DNA from: Kribbella sp. CA-293567
Lineage (GTDB): Bacteria > Actinomycetota > Actinomycetes > Propionibacteriales > Kribbellaceae
Direction of reading: 5' to 3'
Length of the DNA stretch: 64,000 nt
NCBI RefSeq assembly: GCF_027627575.1
Contig: NZ_CP114065.1
Span: 6,262,001 to 6,326,000 of the forward strand
Numbering within the stretch: the first letter of the stretch is position 1; every line of letters begins with the position of its first letter. The position numbers and the translations under genes were made by a program. Below are positions 16,467-26,090 of this stretch, piece after piece. The notes under the pieces are model-generated. The model had not been told where the DNA came from and ran no database searches. It was given only the letters and a program-made list of their open reading frames with translations.

Positions 16467-17501
16467 CTAGGCCGAAGCAGGAGCCCCGGGGGCCGTGGCG
16501 GGCGGGGCCGGGCGTTCCTGGAGGCCGATCAGGAAGCCGAGGCCCCAGGAGACGTGCATGGTGGCGCAGATCAGGGGGAGCCAGAAGAGGGCTTTCCAGG
16601 GGAGGTAGCGGCCTTCCATGGCGGAGCCGACCAGCAGGAGGAGGGCGTAGCCGAGGGGAGCCAGGAAGCCGATGTCGAGGATGCTGATGCCGGTGGCGAG
16701 GCCGACGATGCCCATGATGGTGCCGAGGGCCAGCAGGACGACCGCTACCGGCGGGGCCAGGTAGCGCTTGTTTGCGGTCTCCGGGTGGCGGCGGATGACC
16801 TCGCGGCGCCACTGGCCGGTGTGGAAGAACTGTTTGGCGACGTCCTTCAGCGAGGAGCGCGGGCGGTACGTCACCGACAGGTCGGGGCTGAACCAGATCA
16901 GGCCGCCGGTCTTGCGGATGCGGTAGTTGAGCTCCCAGTCCTGTGCCCGGTGCATCGACTCGTCGAAGCCGCCGACCCGCTCCAGCGCGGCGCGGCGGAA
17001 GACGCCGAGGTACACGGTGTCCGCCGGACCGGCCTTGCCGCCCTGGTGGAAGGTGGAGGCGCCCAGACCGAGCCGCGACCGGTAGGCGCAGGCCACGGCC
17101 ATCTCGATCGGCGTCCGGCCCTCGGCCGCCATCACGCCGCCCACGTTGTCGGCGCCGCTCTCGTGCAGCACCTCGACCGCGCGGGTGATGTAGCCCTGGG
17201 TCAGTACGCCGTGCCCGTCGACCCGTACGACGATGTCGTGGCGGGCGTGCGAGATCCCGGTGTTCAGGCCGGCCGGCGTCTTGCCGGTCGGGTTCGCGAC
17301 GATCGTGATCCGCTGGTCGGCCGCGGCCAGCCGGGCGGCGATCGCCTGGGTTCTGTCCTTGCTCGGACCGATCGCGAGCACCACCTCGAGCTCGCCGGGG
17401 TACTCCTGGTCGAGTACGCGACCTACGGCCTCTTCGAGGTGGCGTTCCTCGTTCAGCACCGGCATCACGACGGAGACGGGGGGCCAGGAAGACAAGGACA
17501 T
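16467..17501 (-). CDS. Family 2 glycosyltransferase, membrane-anchored (ExoA-like)
   Basis: 344 residues from the ATG at 17501; the frame extends upstream into the LCP gene but without protein-like sequence. The GT-A fold begins with SVVMPVLNEERHLEEAV; the metal region is VVRVDGHG rather than a plain DxD, as in succinoglycan ExoA enzymes. The acceptor region GGFDESMHRAQDWELNYR supplies the catalytic Asp, and TGQWRREVIRRH sits near the membrane. Three or four helices at the C-terminus anchor it. It transfers a sugar from a nucleotide sugar to a surface-glycan acceptor. It starts 7 bases after the LCP stop, so the two are cotranscribed. Confidence 0.88.
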   Translation of the reverse strand: MSLSSWPPVSVVMPVLNEERHLEEAVGRVLDQEYPGELEVVLAIGPSKDRTQAIAARLAAADQRITIVANPTGKTPAGLNTGISHARHDIVVRVDGHGVLTQGYITRAVEVLHESGADNVGGVMAAEGRTPIEMAVACAYRSRLGLGASTFHQGGKAGPADTVYLGVFRRAALERVGGFDESMHRAQDWELNYRIRKTGGLIWFSPDLSVTYRPRSSLKDVAKQFFHTGQWRREVIRRHPETANKRYLAPPVAVVLLALGTIMGIVGLATGISILDIGFLAPLGYALLLLVGSAMEGRYLPWKALFWLPLICATMHVSWGLGFLIGLQERPAPPATAPGAPASA

Positions 17502-17508
17502 GTTCAGG

Positions 17509-18996
17509 TCAGGCCTTACAGATCGAAGCGACGTCGTCGACGTCGTTACCGGGTTTGGACGGGGTGCTGCTGCTCTTACCGGGCTTGGTGCTGGTGCTGC
17601 TCGGCTTCTTCGGGGTGGTGGTCGTGCGGGGGTTACTCGGGGTGTTCGTGGTCTTACCGTCTCCGTCATCGGACGACTTGTCCAGCGCTTCGGACTTTCC
17701 GATCGCCTCGGCCACCTTGGTCCGGATCAGCTCGAAGTCCGGGTTACCGGTCCTGATCAGCGGCGGGACCGCGGAGAAGCTTGACACCGGCAGCTTCTTC
17801 GAGTCCAGCGCGAGATCGGTGAAGGTGCCGAGGTCACTGGCCGGGATGTCGGTGTTGACCACCTTCTTGCTCGCCTTCGCGATGCCCTGGAACTTGACCA
17901 GCACCGTTTGCGGTGACAGCTGGTTCAGCATCGCCGTCATCACGCACTTCTGCCGGGTCATCCGCTCGTAGTCTGTCGCACCGGCCCGTGACCGCGCGAA
18001 CCAGAGGGCGTGGTACCCGTCCAGATGCTGGTTGGCCCCCGGCTCGATGTACCCCTTGATCGGTGAACCGATGCCGCCGATCGGGACCCGCTTGCCGACG
18101 TCCAGGGTGATCCCGCCGACCGCGTTCAGCAGGTCTCGGAAGCCGGCCAGGTCGATCAGCACGTGGTAGTTGACCTTCAGTCCGGTGATCCCCTCGACCG
18201 CCTGCATGGTGGCCGTGACGCCGGGGTTCGGATCGCCGGGGAACAACGCCGGGTGCTCGGCCGCGTAGGTGTAGACACCGTTCAGCAGGCAGTTCTCGGC
18301 GCAGTCCTTCCACCGGAACCCCTCGGGGAACTCCTTGTTCATCGGCGTACCGGCCGGGAACGGCACCCTCGCCATGTTGCGCGGCAGGCCGATCAGTACG
18401 GTCCGGCCGGTGTTCGCGTCGACGCTGGCCAGCGTGATGCTGTCCGGCCGGGTGCCGACCCGGTCGGTGCCCGAGTCGCCGCCGAGCAGCAGCACGTTGT
18501 ACCGGCCCTTGTCGGCGTCGGACTTCTTGCCGTTGCCGAACACCGACGCGACGAAGTCACGCTGGGTGGAGACGATCGTGCTGCCCCAGATCAGCGCGCC
18601 GACGACCAGCACGATCAGCGCGCCGTCCAGGATGCTGAAGGTCAGCCGGTGCTTGCGCTCCAGCGTGAGCGGCCGGCCGAGCCGGTAGGCGTCGACGAAC
18701 AGCGCCGCCCAGCCGATCGCCAGCAGGATCAGCAGGATCTGGACGAACCGCAGTGTGGTCGGCGAGACCATCAGGTTGATCGCCCCGGCCCGCCAGATCA
18801 GCGACAGCACGACGACGAAGACGACGACCGCGAAGATGCCGGCCAGCACCCGCCAGGCCCAGCGGCCCGCCTTCTTGCTGCCGACCGCGATCTGCGCGGA
18901 TCCGGGCAGGATCAGCGTCATCAGCAGCAGCGTCAGCGCCCGCCTGAACCGCACCGGTTCGCTGAGATTGCGCAGGTCTTTGCTGTCCTGCGGCAT
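17509..18996 (-). CDS. LytR-CpsA-Psr (LCP) family glycopolymer transferase with multi-helix N-terminus
   Basis: 495 residues from the ATG at 18996, which has GGAAGGG upstream. About four hydrophobic helices come first (LTLLLMTLILPGSAQIAV, VLAGIFAVVVFVVVLSLIW, ILLILLAIGWAALFVDA, GALIVLVVGALIWGSTIV), where ordinary LCPs have one. The LCP domain then runs from YNVLLLGGDSGTD through PDSITLASVD, GLPRNM and WFARSRAGATDYERM, carrying the Asp and Arg residues that bind the polyprenyl pyrophosphate. A Ser/Thr/Pro/Lys-rich tail ends the protein. LCP enzymes attach teichoic acids or other glycopolymers to peptidoglycan outside the cell. First gene of an LCP-GT2-lipoprotein set. Confidence 0.92.
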   Translation of the reverse strand: MPQDSKDLRNLSEPVRFRRALTLLLMTLILPGSAQIAVGSKKAGRWAWRVLAGIFAVVVFVVVLSLIWRAGAINLMVSPTTLRFVQILLILLAIGWAALFVDAYRLGRPLTLERKHRLTFSILDGALIVLVVGALIWGSTIVSTQRDFVASVFGNGKKSDADKGRYNVLLLGGDSGTDRVGTRPDSITLASVDANTGRTVLIGLPRNMARVPFPAGTPMNKEFPEGFRWKDCAENCLLNGVYTYAAEHPALFPGDPNPGVTATMQAVEGITGLKVNYHVLIDLAGFRDLLNAVGGITLDVGKRVPIGGIGSPIKGYIEPGANQHLDGYHALWFARSRAGATDYERMTRQKCVMTAMLNQLSPQTVLVKFQGIAKASKKVVNTDIPASDLGTFTDLALDSKKLPVSSFSAVPPLIRTGNPDFELIRTKVAEAIGKSEALDKSSDDGDGKTTNTPSNPRTTTTPKKPSSTSTKPGKSSSTPSKPGNDVDDVASICKA

Positions 18997-19349
18997 GGTC
19001 CCTTCCGTTCTCCCGTGGCATGGACGACACCACCCTCTCAGGTGCGCCGACATGCCTCCTGTCCCCCGTCCTCACCGGGTACGACGTACCGGAGGAGGTC
19101 ATGGTTCGAGCCGGGCGGATCCGGAGACGAAGGGTAACAGGAGGCTCACCCACTGCAGGCGCCGACCAGCCGTAGGGCCGAACGGGCGTTGCCGCAGGTT
19201 TACCCCTGTACTCCGGCGCGGAGGGTCGTTTTCACGCCTTGGTGATGGTCACGGCACCCGATGTTCCGATACGAAGAGTCCTGGGCCGGTTACGGCCCGC
19301 TCGCACCGCCCCAGACTGCGAGCACTCCAGTGAGGACAGGAAACCGCCC
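18997..19349. promoter_or_regulatory. Divergent region between LCP gene and protease gene
   Basis: 353 bases without a confident gene. It contains the 13-bp palindrome GGTACG-a-CGTACC at 19078-19090, one of the many copies of a motif spread through the window. The protease start at 19350 is preceded by GAGGACAGGAAA. Frames that cross the region give only low-complexity, Arg- or Pro-rich translations. Confidence 0.45.
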
Positions 19350-20219
19350 ATGAGACTGTTCCGTACCCTTGCCGCGACCACCGTCGCGTTCAGCGCCGCG
19401 CTGCTCGGTGGCAGCCAGGCACTCGCCGTCGAGGCCGCACCCCAGGCCTCCGCCCCGGCCGCCGTCGCCGCACCAGGCGCCGACTACACCGGTATCGCGG
19501 CACTCAGCAACTGCTCCGGCTCGCTGGTCCGGTACGCCGAATCGCTGGCGACCGACCCGGCCCTGATCCTCACCAACGGCCACTGCTACGAGGGCGGGAT
19601 GCCGAGTCCCGGCCAGGTGATCGTCAACCGGTCCTCCTCCCGTTCGTTCACGTTGCTGCGGCCCAGCTCCAGCAACGCCGGTACGGTCCGGGCCAACCGG
19701 GTCCTCTACGCGACGATGACCAAGACCGACGTGTCGCTCTACCGGCTGACCGAGAGCTACGCCGCGATCAAGAACCGGCTGAACGTCACCCCGCTGACGC
19801 TGGCCAAGCAGGCTCCCGCCGCCGGCGCCGGCATGGCGGTCGTCTCCGGCTACTGGAAGCGCATCTACACCTGCTCGGTGCAGAGCACCATCCCCGAGCT
19901 GCGCGAGGCCGGCTGGGTGATGAAGAGCTCGATCAAGTACCGCCAGCCCGGTTGCCAGACCATCGGCGGCACCTCGGGTTCGCCGATCGTGAGCACGTCG
20001 ACCGGTGAGGTGATCGGCGTCAACAACACCGGCAACGAGGACGGCGGCCGCTGCACGATGAACAACCCGTGCGAGGTCGACGCCGCCGGCAACATCACCG
20101 TCGACCAGGGCGCGGCGTACGGCCAGCAGACCTGGTGGCTCTACACCTGCCTCACGGCGACCCGCACCCTCGACCTGAACAAGTCCGGCTGCCAGCTGGC
20201 GAGGCCCGCCATTCGCTGA
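19350..20219 (+). CDS. Secreted trypsin-like serine protease
   Basis: 289 residues from the ATG at 19350. Residues 1-26 are a signal peptide (RLFRTLAATTVAFSAALL, Ala-x-Ala cleavage after SQALA). The chymotrypsin-fold catalytic triad is His78 in LTNGHCY, Asp127 in KTDVSLYRL and Ser209 in IGGTSGSPIV, the last in the form seen in glutamyl endopeptidase (V8) relatives. Several cysteines (Cys55, Cys79, Cys175, Cys202 and later ones) can form disulfides outside the cell. Substrate preference is not evident. Monocistronic, with a hairpin terminator straight after. Confidence 0.9.
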   Translation: MRLFRTLAATTVAFSAALLGGSQALAVEAAPQASAPAAVAAPGADYTGIAALSNCSGSLVRYAESLATDPALILTNGHCYEGGMPSPGQVIVNRSSSRSFTLLRPSSSNAGTVRANRVLYATMTKTDVSLYRLTESYAAIKNRLNVTPLTLAKQAPAAGAGMAVVSGYWKRIYTCSVQSTIPELREAGWVMKSSIKYRQPGCQTIGGTSGSPIVSTSTGEVIGVNNTGNEDGGRCTMNNPCEVDAAGNITVDQGAAYGQQTWWLYTCLTATRTLDLNKSGCQLARPAIR

Positions 20220-20225
20220 CAACCG

Positions 20226-20261
20226 CCGGCGGCCACCCTCAGTTGTGGGGGTGGTCGCCGG
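20226..20261 (+). terminator. Hairpin terminator after the protease gene
   Basis: CCGGCGGCCACCC (20226-20238) pairs with 20249-20261 with one mismatch around a 10-base loop; TGCTTTTG follows. It begins six bases after the stop codon. Confidence 0.8.
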
Positions 20262-20548
20262 TGCTTTTGCCCCACCCGTGCTCACATCGCGCGCCGCCGC
20301 GTTGAGCCCGCCCGAACCACAGTTGGAACAACGCGATGCTTCTCCTGCTCGCGTTGCATAGGTGAGCCAACCTGTTGCCCGCCGCAAACGCCGGAGTGAT
20401 GCCGCAGGATCCGCGACCCACCACCGTGGTGCCGGGTGGGCGCAACGCCCGCACCCCGCGATCCGAGTACGGGTGGGTCAAAACCTCAGACCCAAAAAAA
20501 CCAGCAAGGGTGATGTAGACCACACCTGATCCGGTATGGTCCCCGCCC
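20262..20548. other. Intergenic region ahead of the spermidine-synthase-like gene
   Basis: With the terminator, about 329 bases separate the two genes. A short palindrome CACCA-ccg-TGGTG and a stem of the form GGTGGGCG/CGCCCGCACC occur near 20420-20460, then the A-run CCAAAAAAACC close to the next promoter. No gene is seen. Confidence 0.4.
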
Positions 20549-22624
20549 ATGGCAGTCGACTCGTCTACCCCCGGTCAGGTCAGCGCTCCGGCTTGGCACA
20601 GTCCCTTCGCGGTGCGGCCGCGCCTGGTGCTCGCCAGCGCGCTGATGTTGTTCCTCGAGCTGGCGCTGATCCGGTGGACCGGGTCCAACGTCGTCCACCT
20701 CAGTTACTTCTCGAACTTCGTGCTGCTCGGCTCGTTCCTCGGCATCGGGATCGGGATCCTGCGGTCCAGCCGGGCGAAGCAGTTGCCGTACTACTCGCCG
20801 ATCGCGCTCGGTCTGCTGGTCGCGGTGATCGCGTGGAAGCCGGTCACGGTCAACCGGGGCAACTCGTCGAGCGTCATCTACTTCACCAGCCTGGAGACCA
20901 CCGGTCCGCCGACCTGGGCGATCCTGCCGATCGTCTTCATCGCCGCCGCGGTGATTCTGGCCGGTCCGGCCGAGCTCGTCGGCCGCTGCTTCGGCGAGCT
21001 GCCGCGGCTGACGGCGTACCGGTTCGACCTGATCGGCAGCCTGGCCGGCATCCTGCTGTTCACCGGGTTGTCGTTCCTGGGCGCGCCGCCGATCTGGTGG
21101 GGTGCGATCGTCACCATCGCCTTCCTGGCACTGATGGTTCCGCAGCAGAAGGCGACCGCGACCGCGCTGAGCGCCGCGCTGGTGGCGTCGCCGCTGCTGG
21201 TGATGGTCGGCGTGCTGTTCCACGAGTCGACGCGGCCGGAGAACAGCTGGTCGCCGTACTACAAGGTGCAGACCTCCGGGTACGACTGGCAAGGCGTACC
21301 GCTACTGACGATCACGGTGAACGGCGTACCGCACCAGCAGGCGATCCCGGCCGACTCGCGGCTGCAGTGGGAGCCGCAGTACGGGTTGCCGTACGAGCGC
21401 GCCAACGCGGGCAAGGCGCCGAAGAACGTGCTGATCATCGGCGCGGGTTCGGGCTCCGACGTCGCGATCGCGCTGAAGAAGGGCGCGGAGCACGTCGACG
21501 CGGTCGAGATCGACCCGGAGATCCGCGACATCGGCAAGGCCAGGCACCCCGACCGCCCGTACCAGGACCCGCGGGTGACGTCGTACATCGACGACGGGCG
21601 GGCGTTCCTGTCCCGGACGGACAAGAAGTACGACCTGATCCTGCTCGCGCTGCCGGACTCGCTGACGCTGGTCAACGGCGCCAGTTCGCTGCGGCTGGAG
21701 AGCTACCTGTTCACCCAGCAGGCGTTCGAGAGCGCCAAGGAGCACCTGGCTCCCGGCGGCGCGTTCGCGATGTACAACTACTACCGCGAGACCTGGCTGA
21801 TCGACCGGCTCGCGTTGACGGCGGAGAAGGCTTTCGGGCACAAGCCGTGCGTGGACAAGGTCGGCGACGACCTGCAGCAGGCCGTGGTGACCGTCGGACT
21901 GACCGAGAACGACCAGACCTGCGGCACCGCATGGGCAGGCAAGACGGCGATCACGCCGCCGCCCGCCACCGACAACCGGCCGTTCCTCTACCTGTTCACC
22001 GACCGGATCCCGTCGCTCTACCTGGTGACGCTCGGCCTGGTGCTGCTGGCCGGGCTGATCGGCGTCGGGATAGCGGGCGGCGGTTCGTCGTACCGGCGGA
22101 TGCGCCCGTACGCCGACCTGTTCCTGCTCGGCGCCGGCTTCATGCTGCTGGAGACGAAGAGCATCACCGGGTTCGCCCTGCTGTTCGGTACGACGTGGGT
22201 GGTCAACGCGATCGTGTTCGCCGGGGTGCTGGTCGCCGTCCTGGCGGCCGTCGAGGTGACGCGGAGGTTCAAGACCCCACCGGTCAAGGTGATGTACGTC
22301 GTCCTCGGCGCGGGGTTGCTGCTGAGCTGGGTGTTCCCGGACAGCTGGCTGCTGTCGATGCCGGTCGGCCTGCGGGCCCTGGTCGCCGTGGTGATCGCGT
22401 TCACCCCGATCTTCGCCGCCAACGTGATCTTCGCGAAGCGCTTCACCGACACCGCCGACGGCACGGCCAGCTTCGGTGCCAACCTGCTCGGCGCGATGCT
22501 CGGCGGCTGCCTCGAGTACGCCGCCCTGCTGATCGGCTTCGACGGTCTGTTGATCATCGCCGCCCTGCTGTACGTCGGCGCCTTCCTGCTCCGGCCGAAG
22601 GGCTCGCCGGTGGTCCATGCCTGA
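20549..22624 (+). CDS. Integral membrane spermidine-synthase-like (SpeE-type) methyltransferase-fold protein
   Basis: 691 residues. The N-terminal half holds about six membrane helices (LVLASALMLFLELALIRW first). A soluble Rossmann domain starts near residue 291 with NVLIIGAGSGSDVAIALKK, the acidic VDAVEIDPEI and ILLALPDSLT, matching the aminopropyltransferase/methyltransferase fold. From about residue 488 six or so more helices follow, including FLLGAGFMLLETKSI. The LE(T)KS motif in a helix recurs in membrane-bound spermidine-synthase homologues. Whether it makes polyamines is unknown; membrane forms often sit in other pathways. A pseudogene overlaps its last 8 bases. Confidence 0.82.
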   Translation: MAVDSSTPGQVSAPAWHSPFAVRPRLVLASALMLFLELALIRWTGSNVVHLSYFSNFVLLGSFLGIGIGILRSSRAKQLPYYSPIALGLLVAVIAWKPVTVNRGNSSSVIYFTSLETTGPPTWAILPIVFIAAAVILAGPAELVGRCFGELPRLTAYRFDLIGSLAGILLFTGLSFLGAPPIWWGAIVTIAFLALMVPQQKATATALSAALVASPLLVMVGVLFHESTRPENSWSPYYKVQTSGYDWQGVPLLTITVNGVPHQQAIPADSRLQWEPQYGLPYERANAGKAPKNVLIIGAGSGSDVAIALKKGAEHVDAVEIDPEIRDIGKARHPDRPYQDPRVTSYIDDGRAFLSRTDKKYDLILLALPDSLTLVNGASSLRLESYLFTQQAFESAKEHLAPGGAFAMYNYYRETWLIDRLALTAEKAFGHKPCVDKVGDDLQQAVVTVGLTENDQTCGTAWAGKTAITPPPATDNRPFLYLFTDRIPSLYLVTLGLVLLAGLIGVGIAGGGSSYRRMRPYADLFLLGAGFMLLETKSITGFALLFGTTWVVNAIVFAGVLVAVLAAVEVTRRFKTPPVKVMYVVLGAGLLLSWVFPDSWLLSMPVGLRALVAVVIAFTPIFAANVIFAKRFTDTADGTASFGANLLGAMLGGCLEYAALLIGFDGLLIIAALLYVGAFLLRPKGSPVVHA

Positions 22625-23125
22625 TCCCCTCGTCTTCGTCGACGAGTTCTTCGTCAAGCACCCCACCGAGATCCTCGCCGCGGAGCTGGTCGGTGTCGAC
22701 GCGGAAGCCCGGTACTGCGACCACCCGTCACTGCTGATGACGCTGCTGCCTGGTGTCGTGCACGTGGAGGAGCCGGGGTCGGCCGAACGAGCAGTGCTAC
22801 TGGCCGAGCAGCTCGCCGCGATCCATCGGGTGACGGTCGATGCCAGACCTCGCGAGTACCAGGCGTGGTCTTTCTGCACCGGGACTTCCATCCGAGCAAC
22901 GTGTTGTTCGACGGCGGTCGGGTCAGCGGCGTAGTGGATTGGGTGGAGACGTCCTGGGGACCGGCCGACCTCGACGTCGCGCATTGCTCGACAGCGCTCG
23001 CGTTGCTCCACGGAGTCGAGGCAGGCACCACCTTCAGCAGCCTGTACGCCTCAGCCGGTGGCCGAGCCTTGGCCGGTCACCGGTACTGGCGACTTCTCGA
23101 CGCCCTCGCCTTCGCACCGCGAGCT
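22617..23125 (+). pseudogene. Remnant of an aminoglycoside-phosphotransferase family (APH/choline-kinase fold) gene
   Basis: Frame one (from 22617) has part of the N-lobe and linker: EILAAELVGVDAEA, PSLLMTLLPG and LAEQLAAIHRV, but the front of the kinase N-lobe is missing. After REYQAW near 22865 the frame is lost, and the second frame supplies the catalytic loop VFLHRDFHPSNVLF and the metal site GVVDWVETSWGPADLD. Around 30 residues that normally separate these blocks are deleted at the junction. So the gene has a truncated start, an internal deletion and a frameshift. Its end runs into the convergent gene at 23124. It probably once phosphorylated a small molecule; there is no sign it still works. 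Confidence 0.85.
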
Positions 23126-23723
23126 AGCGGTCCTGCGGGCGATCCGGGTTGGGGCCGGGGTTGTAGCCGCCGGGCGGCGGGTAGCCCGGGAAGGTGTTGC
23201 CTTGCCGCGGGTAGCCGGGGCCGCCACTCGGGAAGGTACCGCCTGGCTGATTCTTGCGCTTGCGGACCGAGCTGATCACCAGGAGCACCACCCCCAGCCC
23301 GATGAAGATCAGCAGCGAGAACACCAGGCCCAGGATCGACAGCACGAAGGTCCCGATCGACAGTCGCGGGCCGACGGCGTACGTCGTACCGGGATCGGCC
23401 GCGACGCAGCTGACCGTGTAGTCGCCGGCGGGAACGACGTCGGTCGACCGCGCGACCAGGTACCAGCTCTTGTCGTTGATCGTGATCCGCTCCGATCCGG
23501 TCGCGACCGTCAGCGCGACCTCGGAACCGGCCGAGTTCTTCACCTCACAAGCCGGCTCCGCAGCACGCACGGAGGCCCACAACTGCAACCCGTCCTTCTT
23601 CAGCTGCACGCTCCCGGCGCCGATCGGCTGTGGCGTGCTCGGCAGGTTGCGAACCAGCAACACGGCGAAGAACGCGGCCAGGACGGCCCCGACGGCGAAG
23701 CTGGCGAGCGCGACTCGTTTCAT
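23124..23723 (-). CDS. Two-helix membrane protein with Pro/Gly-rich tail
   Basis: 199 residues from the ATG at 23723. A first helix (SFAVGAVLAAFFAVLLV, about 8-24) is followed by an exterior domain of about 110 residues with two Cys (EPACEVK, VSCVAAD) that likely form a disulfide. A second helix (FVLSILGLVFSLLIFIGLGVVLLV) comes next, and a basic stretch (RKRKNQ) leads to a cytosolic tail rich in Pro, Gly and Tyr. No family is recognised with confidence; such proteins are common in Propionibacteriales. It ends against the kinase pseudogene. Confidence 0.75.
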   Translation of the reverse strand: MKRVALASFAVGAVLAAFFAVLLVRNLPSTPQPIGAGSVQLKKDGLQLWASVRAAEPACEVKNSAGSEVALTVATGSERITINDKSWYLVARSTDVVPAGDYTVSCVAADPGTTYAVGPRLSIGTFVLSILGLVFSLLIFIGLGVVLLVISSVRKRKNQPGGTFPSGGPGYPRQGNTFPGYPPPGGYNPGPNPDRPQDR

Positions 23724-23928
23724 GCCAGAACGATAGGGCCGACCACGGTCACGGTACGCCGAACCGCCGCAGCCCGGCTGCCGTCGCCGCTGCGCCATCT
23801 GCGCTGCGCCGCCTGCGCGGCTACGCCGAGGGGTGTACGCCGGGCGACGTACCCGCGTCGTCGTCGGGTCCTGACCCACTCCCCCGGCATGACGCGCCGG
23901 CCCGTTGCCTGCGACGAGGGTTGGGGCC

Positions 23929-26049
23929 ATGACCACCTCACCTCTTGGCCGGGCCCTGAAAGCCCTCCACTCAGCCCCACGTCGTTCTCTGGTGGCGATC
24001 TTCTTCTTCGTCGTCGTCGCCGGTGTCATCGGCGGTCCGGTCGCCGGTGCTCTCGAGACGGAGGGCGGCTTCGTGGCCTCGAATGCCGACTCCGTCCGCG
24101 CCGTAGAGCGGGCCGAGGCCGCGACGGGACGCAGCCCGTCGGCCGGCGTAGTACTTCTCGTCGATGGCGGTTCCAGTGGGCCCGCGGTCAGCGCCGCCAC
24201 CAACACGCTCAAAGCGGTCGACGGCATCGCCGCGGTCACCTCGGCCGGGTCCGCGACCGACGGCTCCTCGAGCCTGGTCCTCGGCACTCTCGAGGCCGGC
24301 GTCAGCAGCAACGACGTGGCCACCGACGTCCTGGAAGCGTTCGCCGACGACCCCGCCGTCACGGTCGGCGGCCAGGCCGTCGCCGGCGTTCAGCTCAGCG
24401 AGCGGGTCGCCGAAGATCTCAGCCGCGCCGAACTGCTGGCCTTCCCGATCCTGATCGTGCTGTCGCTGCTGATTTTCGGCGGCCGCGCCGCGGTCCTGCC
24501 GCTGGCCGTCGGCATCACCACCGTCATGGGCACGTTTCTGGCGCTGGCCGGGATCAACCAGGTCTACGGCCTCAGCGTCTTCGCGCTCAACCTGGTGATC
24601 GGACTCGGCCTCGGACTGGCCATCGACTACACCCTCTTCCTGGTCAGCCGCTACCGCGAGGAACTGGAAAGTCAGGGCCCGACCTTCGGTGCGGTCGCCA
24701 CCACCATGCGCACCGCCGGCCGCACTGTTGCCTTCTCGGCGGCCACCGTCGCGGTCGCGCTCATCACGCTGACTGTGTTCCCGCTGGGCTTCCTCCGATC
24801 CATGGGCCTGGCCGGCGCCGTCGTTTCGGTCATCGCGGCGGTCGCCTCGCTCATCGTCACCCCGGCGGTCTTCGGCCTCTGGGGGGCGAAGCTCGCTCGC
24901 CGGTCCCGACAGGCCTCCGGGTCCGAGGCCCGCTGGTACCGCCTCTCGCAGTTGGTCATGCGCCGCCCCGGACTGGTAGCCGTCTCGACCGCCGCTGTCA
25001 TGGTCGCGCTCGCGGTGCCGGCGCTGCGAGCCGAGTGGACCCCGGTCGACGGCACCGTGGTGCCCACCGACCTCAGCGCCCGCGTGGTCAGCGACACCTT
25101 GGCCCAGAAGTACGACGGCTCCGGCAACACTCCGGTGACCGCTGTGGTGCGCACCGGAGACCCGGCCGAGGCTGCGGCCTTCGCCGAGGCGGCCTCGTCC
25201 GTGCGAGGTGTCGAAGTCCCTGCCAAAGCCGTCGACCTTGGCCAGAACACTTGGCAGATCGACCTGGTCGTCGCGGGTGACGCCGCCGGAGACGTCGCCC
25301 AGCAAGCAGTCGCCGACGTCCGCGAACTGGCCGACGGCAAGGGTGTCGACGCGCTGGTCGCCGGACCCGCTGCCGAGTTCGTCGACCAGCAGGCTTCCAT
25401 CGCGGCCGGCCTGCCGCTCGCGATCGCGCTGCTGGTCGGCCTCACGATGCTGGTGCTGTGGCTGATGACCGGCTCGGTGGTACTGCCGATCAAGGCGGTG
25501 CTGATGAATGTCCTGACCGTTGGTGTCGCCCTCGGGGTACTGACCTTCATCTACCAGGACGGCCGCCTGACCGGCCTGCTCGGCTACACCCCCAACGGCG
25601 GCATCGAACCGACCGACTTCCTGGTCGCCGCCGCCGTGGTGTTCGCGCTGTCGACCGACTACGGAGTCTTCCTCCTCGGCCGCATCAAGGAGTCTCGTGA
25701 GGCCGGGCTCTCCGAGCGTGACGCGGTGGCAACCGGCTTGGGCCGTACCGGCAGTGTCGTCACCTCGGCGGCGATCCTGCTGGCGGTCGCGATCGGGGCG
25801 TTCAGCACCAGTTCGATCTCCTTCATGCAGCAACTGGGCTTGGCCACCGCGGTCGGCGTCCTGGTCGACGCCTTCGTCGTCCGCTCGCTGCTGGTACCGG
25901 CCCTGATGGGATTGATGGGCAAATGGAACTGGTGGGCGCCGATGCCGCTACGCCGGCTCCACGACCGGATCGGCCTGTCGGAGGGCGGTTCCGACGCGAA
26001 CAAACACCTCGCGCAGGCCGAGGCGAAGCGCCTGGCAAGTACTCCCTGA
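23929..26049 (+). CDS. MMPL/RND family membrane transporter
   Basis: 706 residues from the ATG at 23929 (GAGGG upstream); ATG eight codons earlier is less likely. One helix near residues 20-42, an exterior domain, then a block of five or six helices (ELLAFPILIVLSLLIFGGRA, TTVMGTFLALAGINQVYG, IGLGLGLAIDYTLFLVSRYREEL). This layout repeats in the second half, with DYGVFLLGRIKESRE as the matching motif. The membrane Asp-Tyr pair is the proton-relay site of MmpL-type exporters. Such pumps export lipids or hydrophobic drugs using the proton gradient. A two-component pair follows closely and probably controls it. Confidence 0.93.
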   Translation: MTTSPLGRALKALHSAPRRSLVAIFFFVVVAGVIGGPVAGALETEGGFVASNADSVRAVERAEAATGRSPSAGVVLLVDGGSSGPAVSAATNTLKAVDGIAAVTSAGSATDGSSSLVLGTLEAGVSSNDVATDVLEAFADDPAVTVGGQAVAGVQLSERVAEDLSRAELLAFPILIVLSLLIFGGRAAVLPLAVGITTVMGTFLALAGINQVYGLSVFALNLVIGLGLGLAIDYTLFLVSRYREELESQGPTFGAVATTMRTAGRTVAFSAATVAVALITLTVFPLGFLRSMGLAGAVVSVIAAVASLIVTPAVFGLWGAKLARRSRQASGSEARWYRLSQLVMRRPGLVAVSTAAVMVALAVPALRAEWTPVDGTVVPTDLSARVVSDTLAQKYDGSGNTPVTAVVRTGDPAEAAAFAEAASSVRGVEVPAKAVDLGQNTWQIDLVVAGDAAGDVAQQAVADVRELADGKGVDALVAGPAAEFVDQQASIAAGLPLAIALLVGLTMLVLWLMTGSVVLPIKAVLMNVLTVGVALGVLTFIYQDGRLTGLLGYTPNGGIEPTDFLVAAAVVFALSTDYGVFLLGRIKESREAGLSERDAVATGLGRTGSVVTSAAILLAVAIGAFSTSSISFMQQLGLATAVGVLVDAFVVRSLLVPALMGLMGKWNWWAPMPLRRLHDRIGLSEGGSDANKHLAQAEAKRLASTP

Positions 26050-26090
26050 GGACGACGCCGGCTCGGGTCACGGCCCGCTACTCTCGGGGC

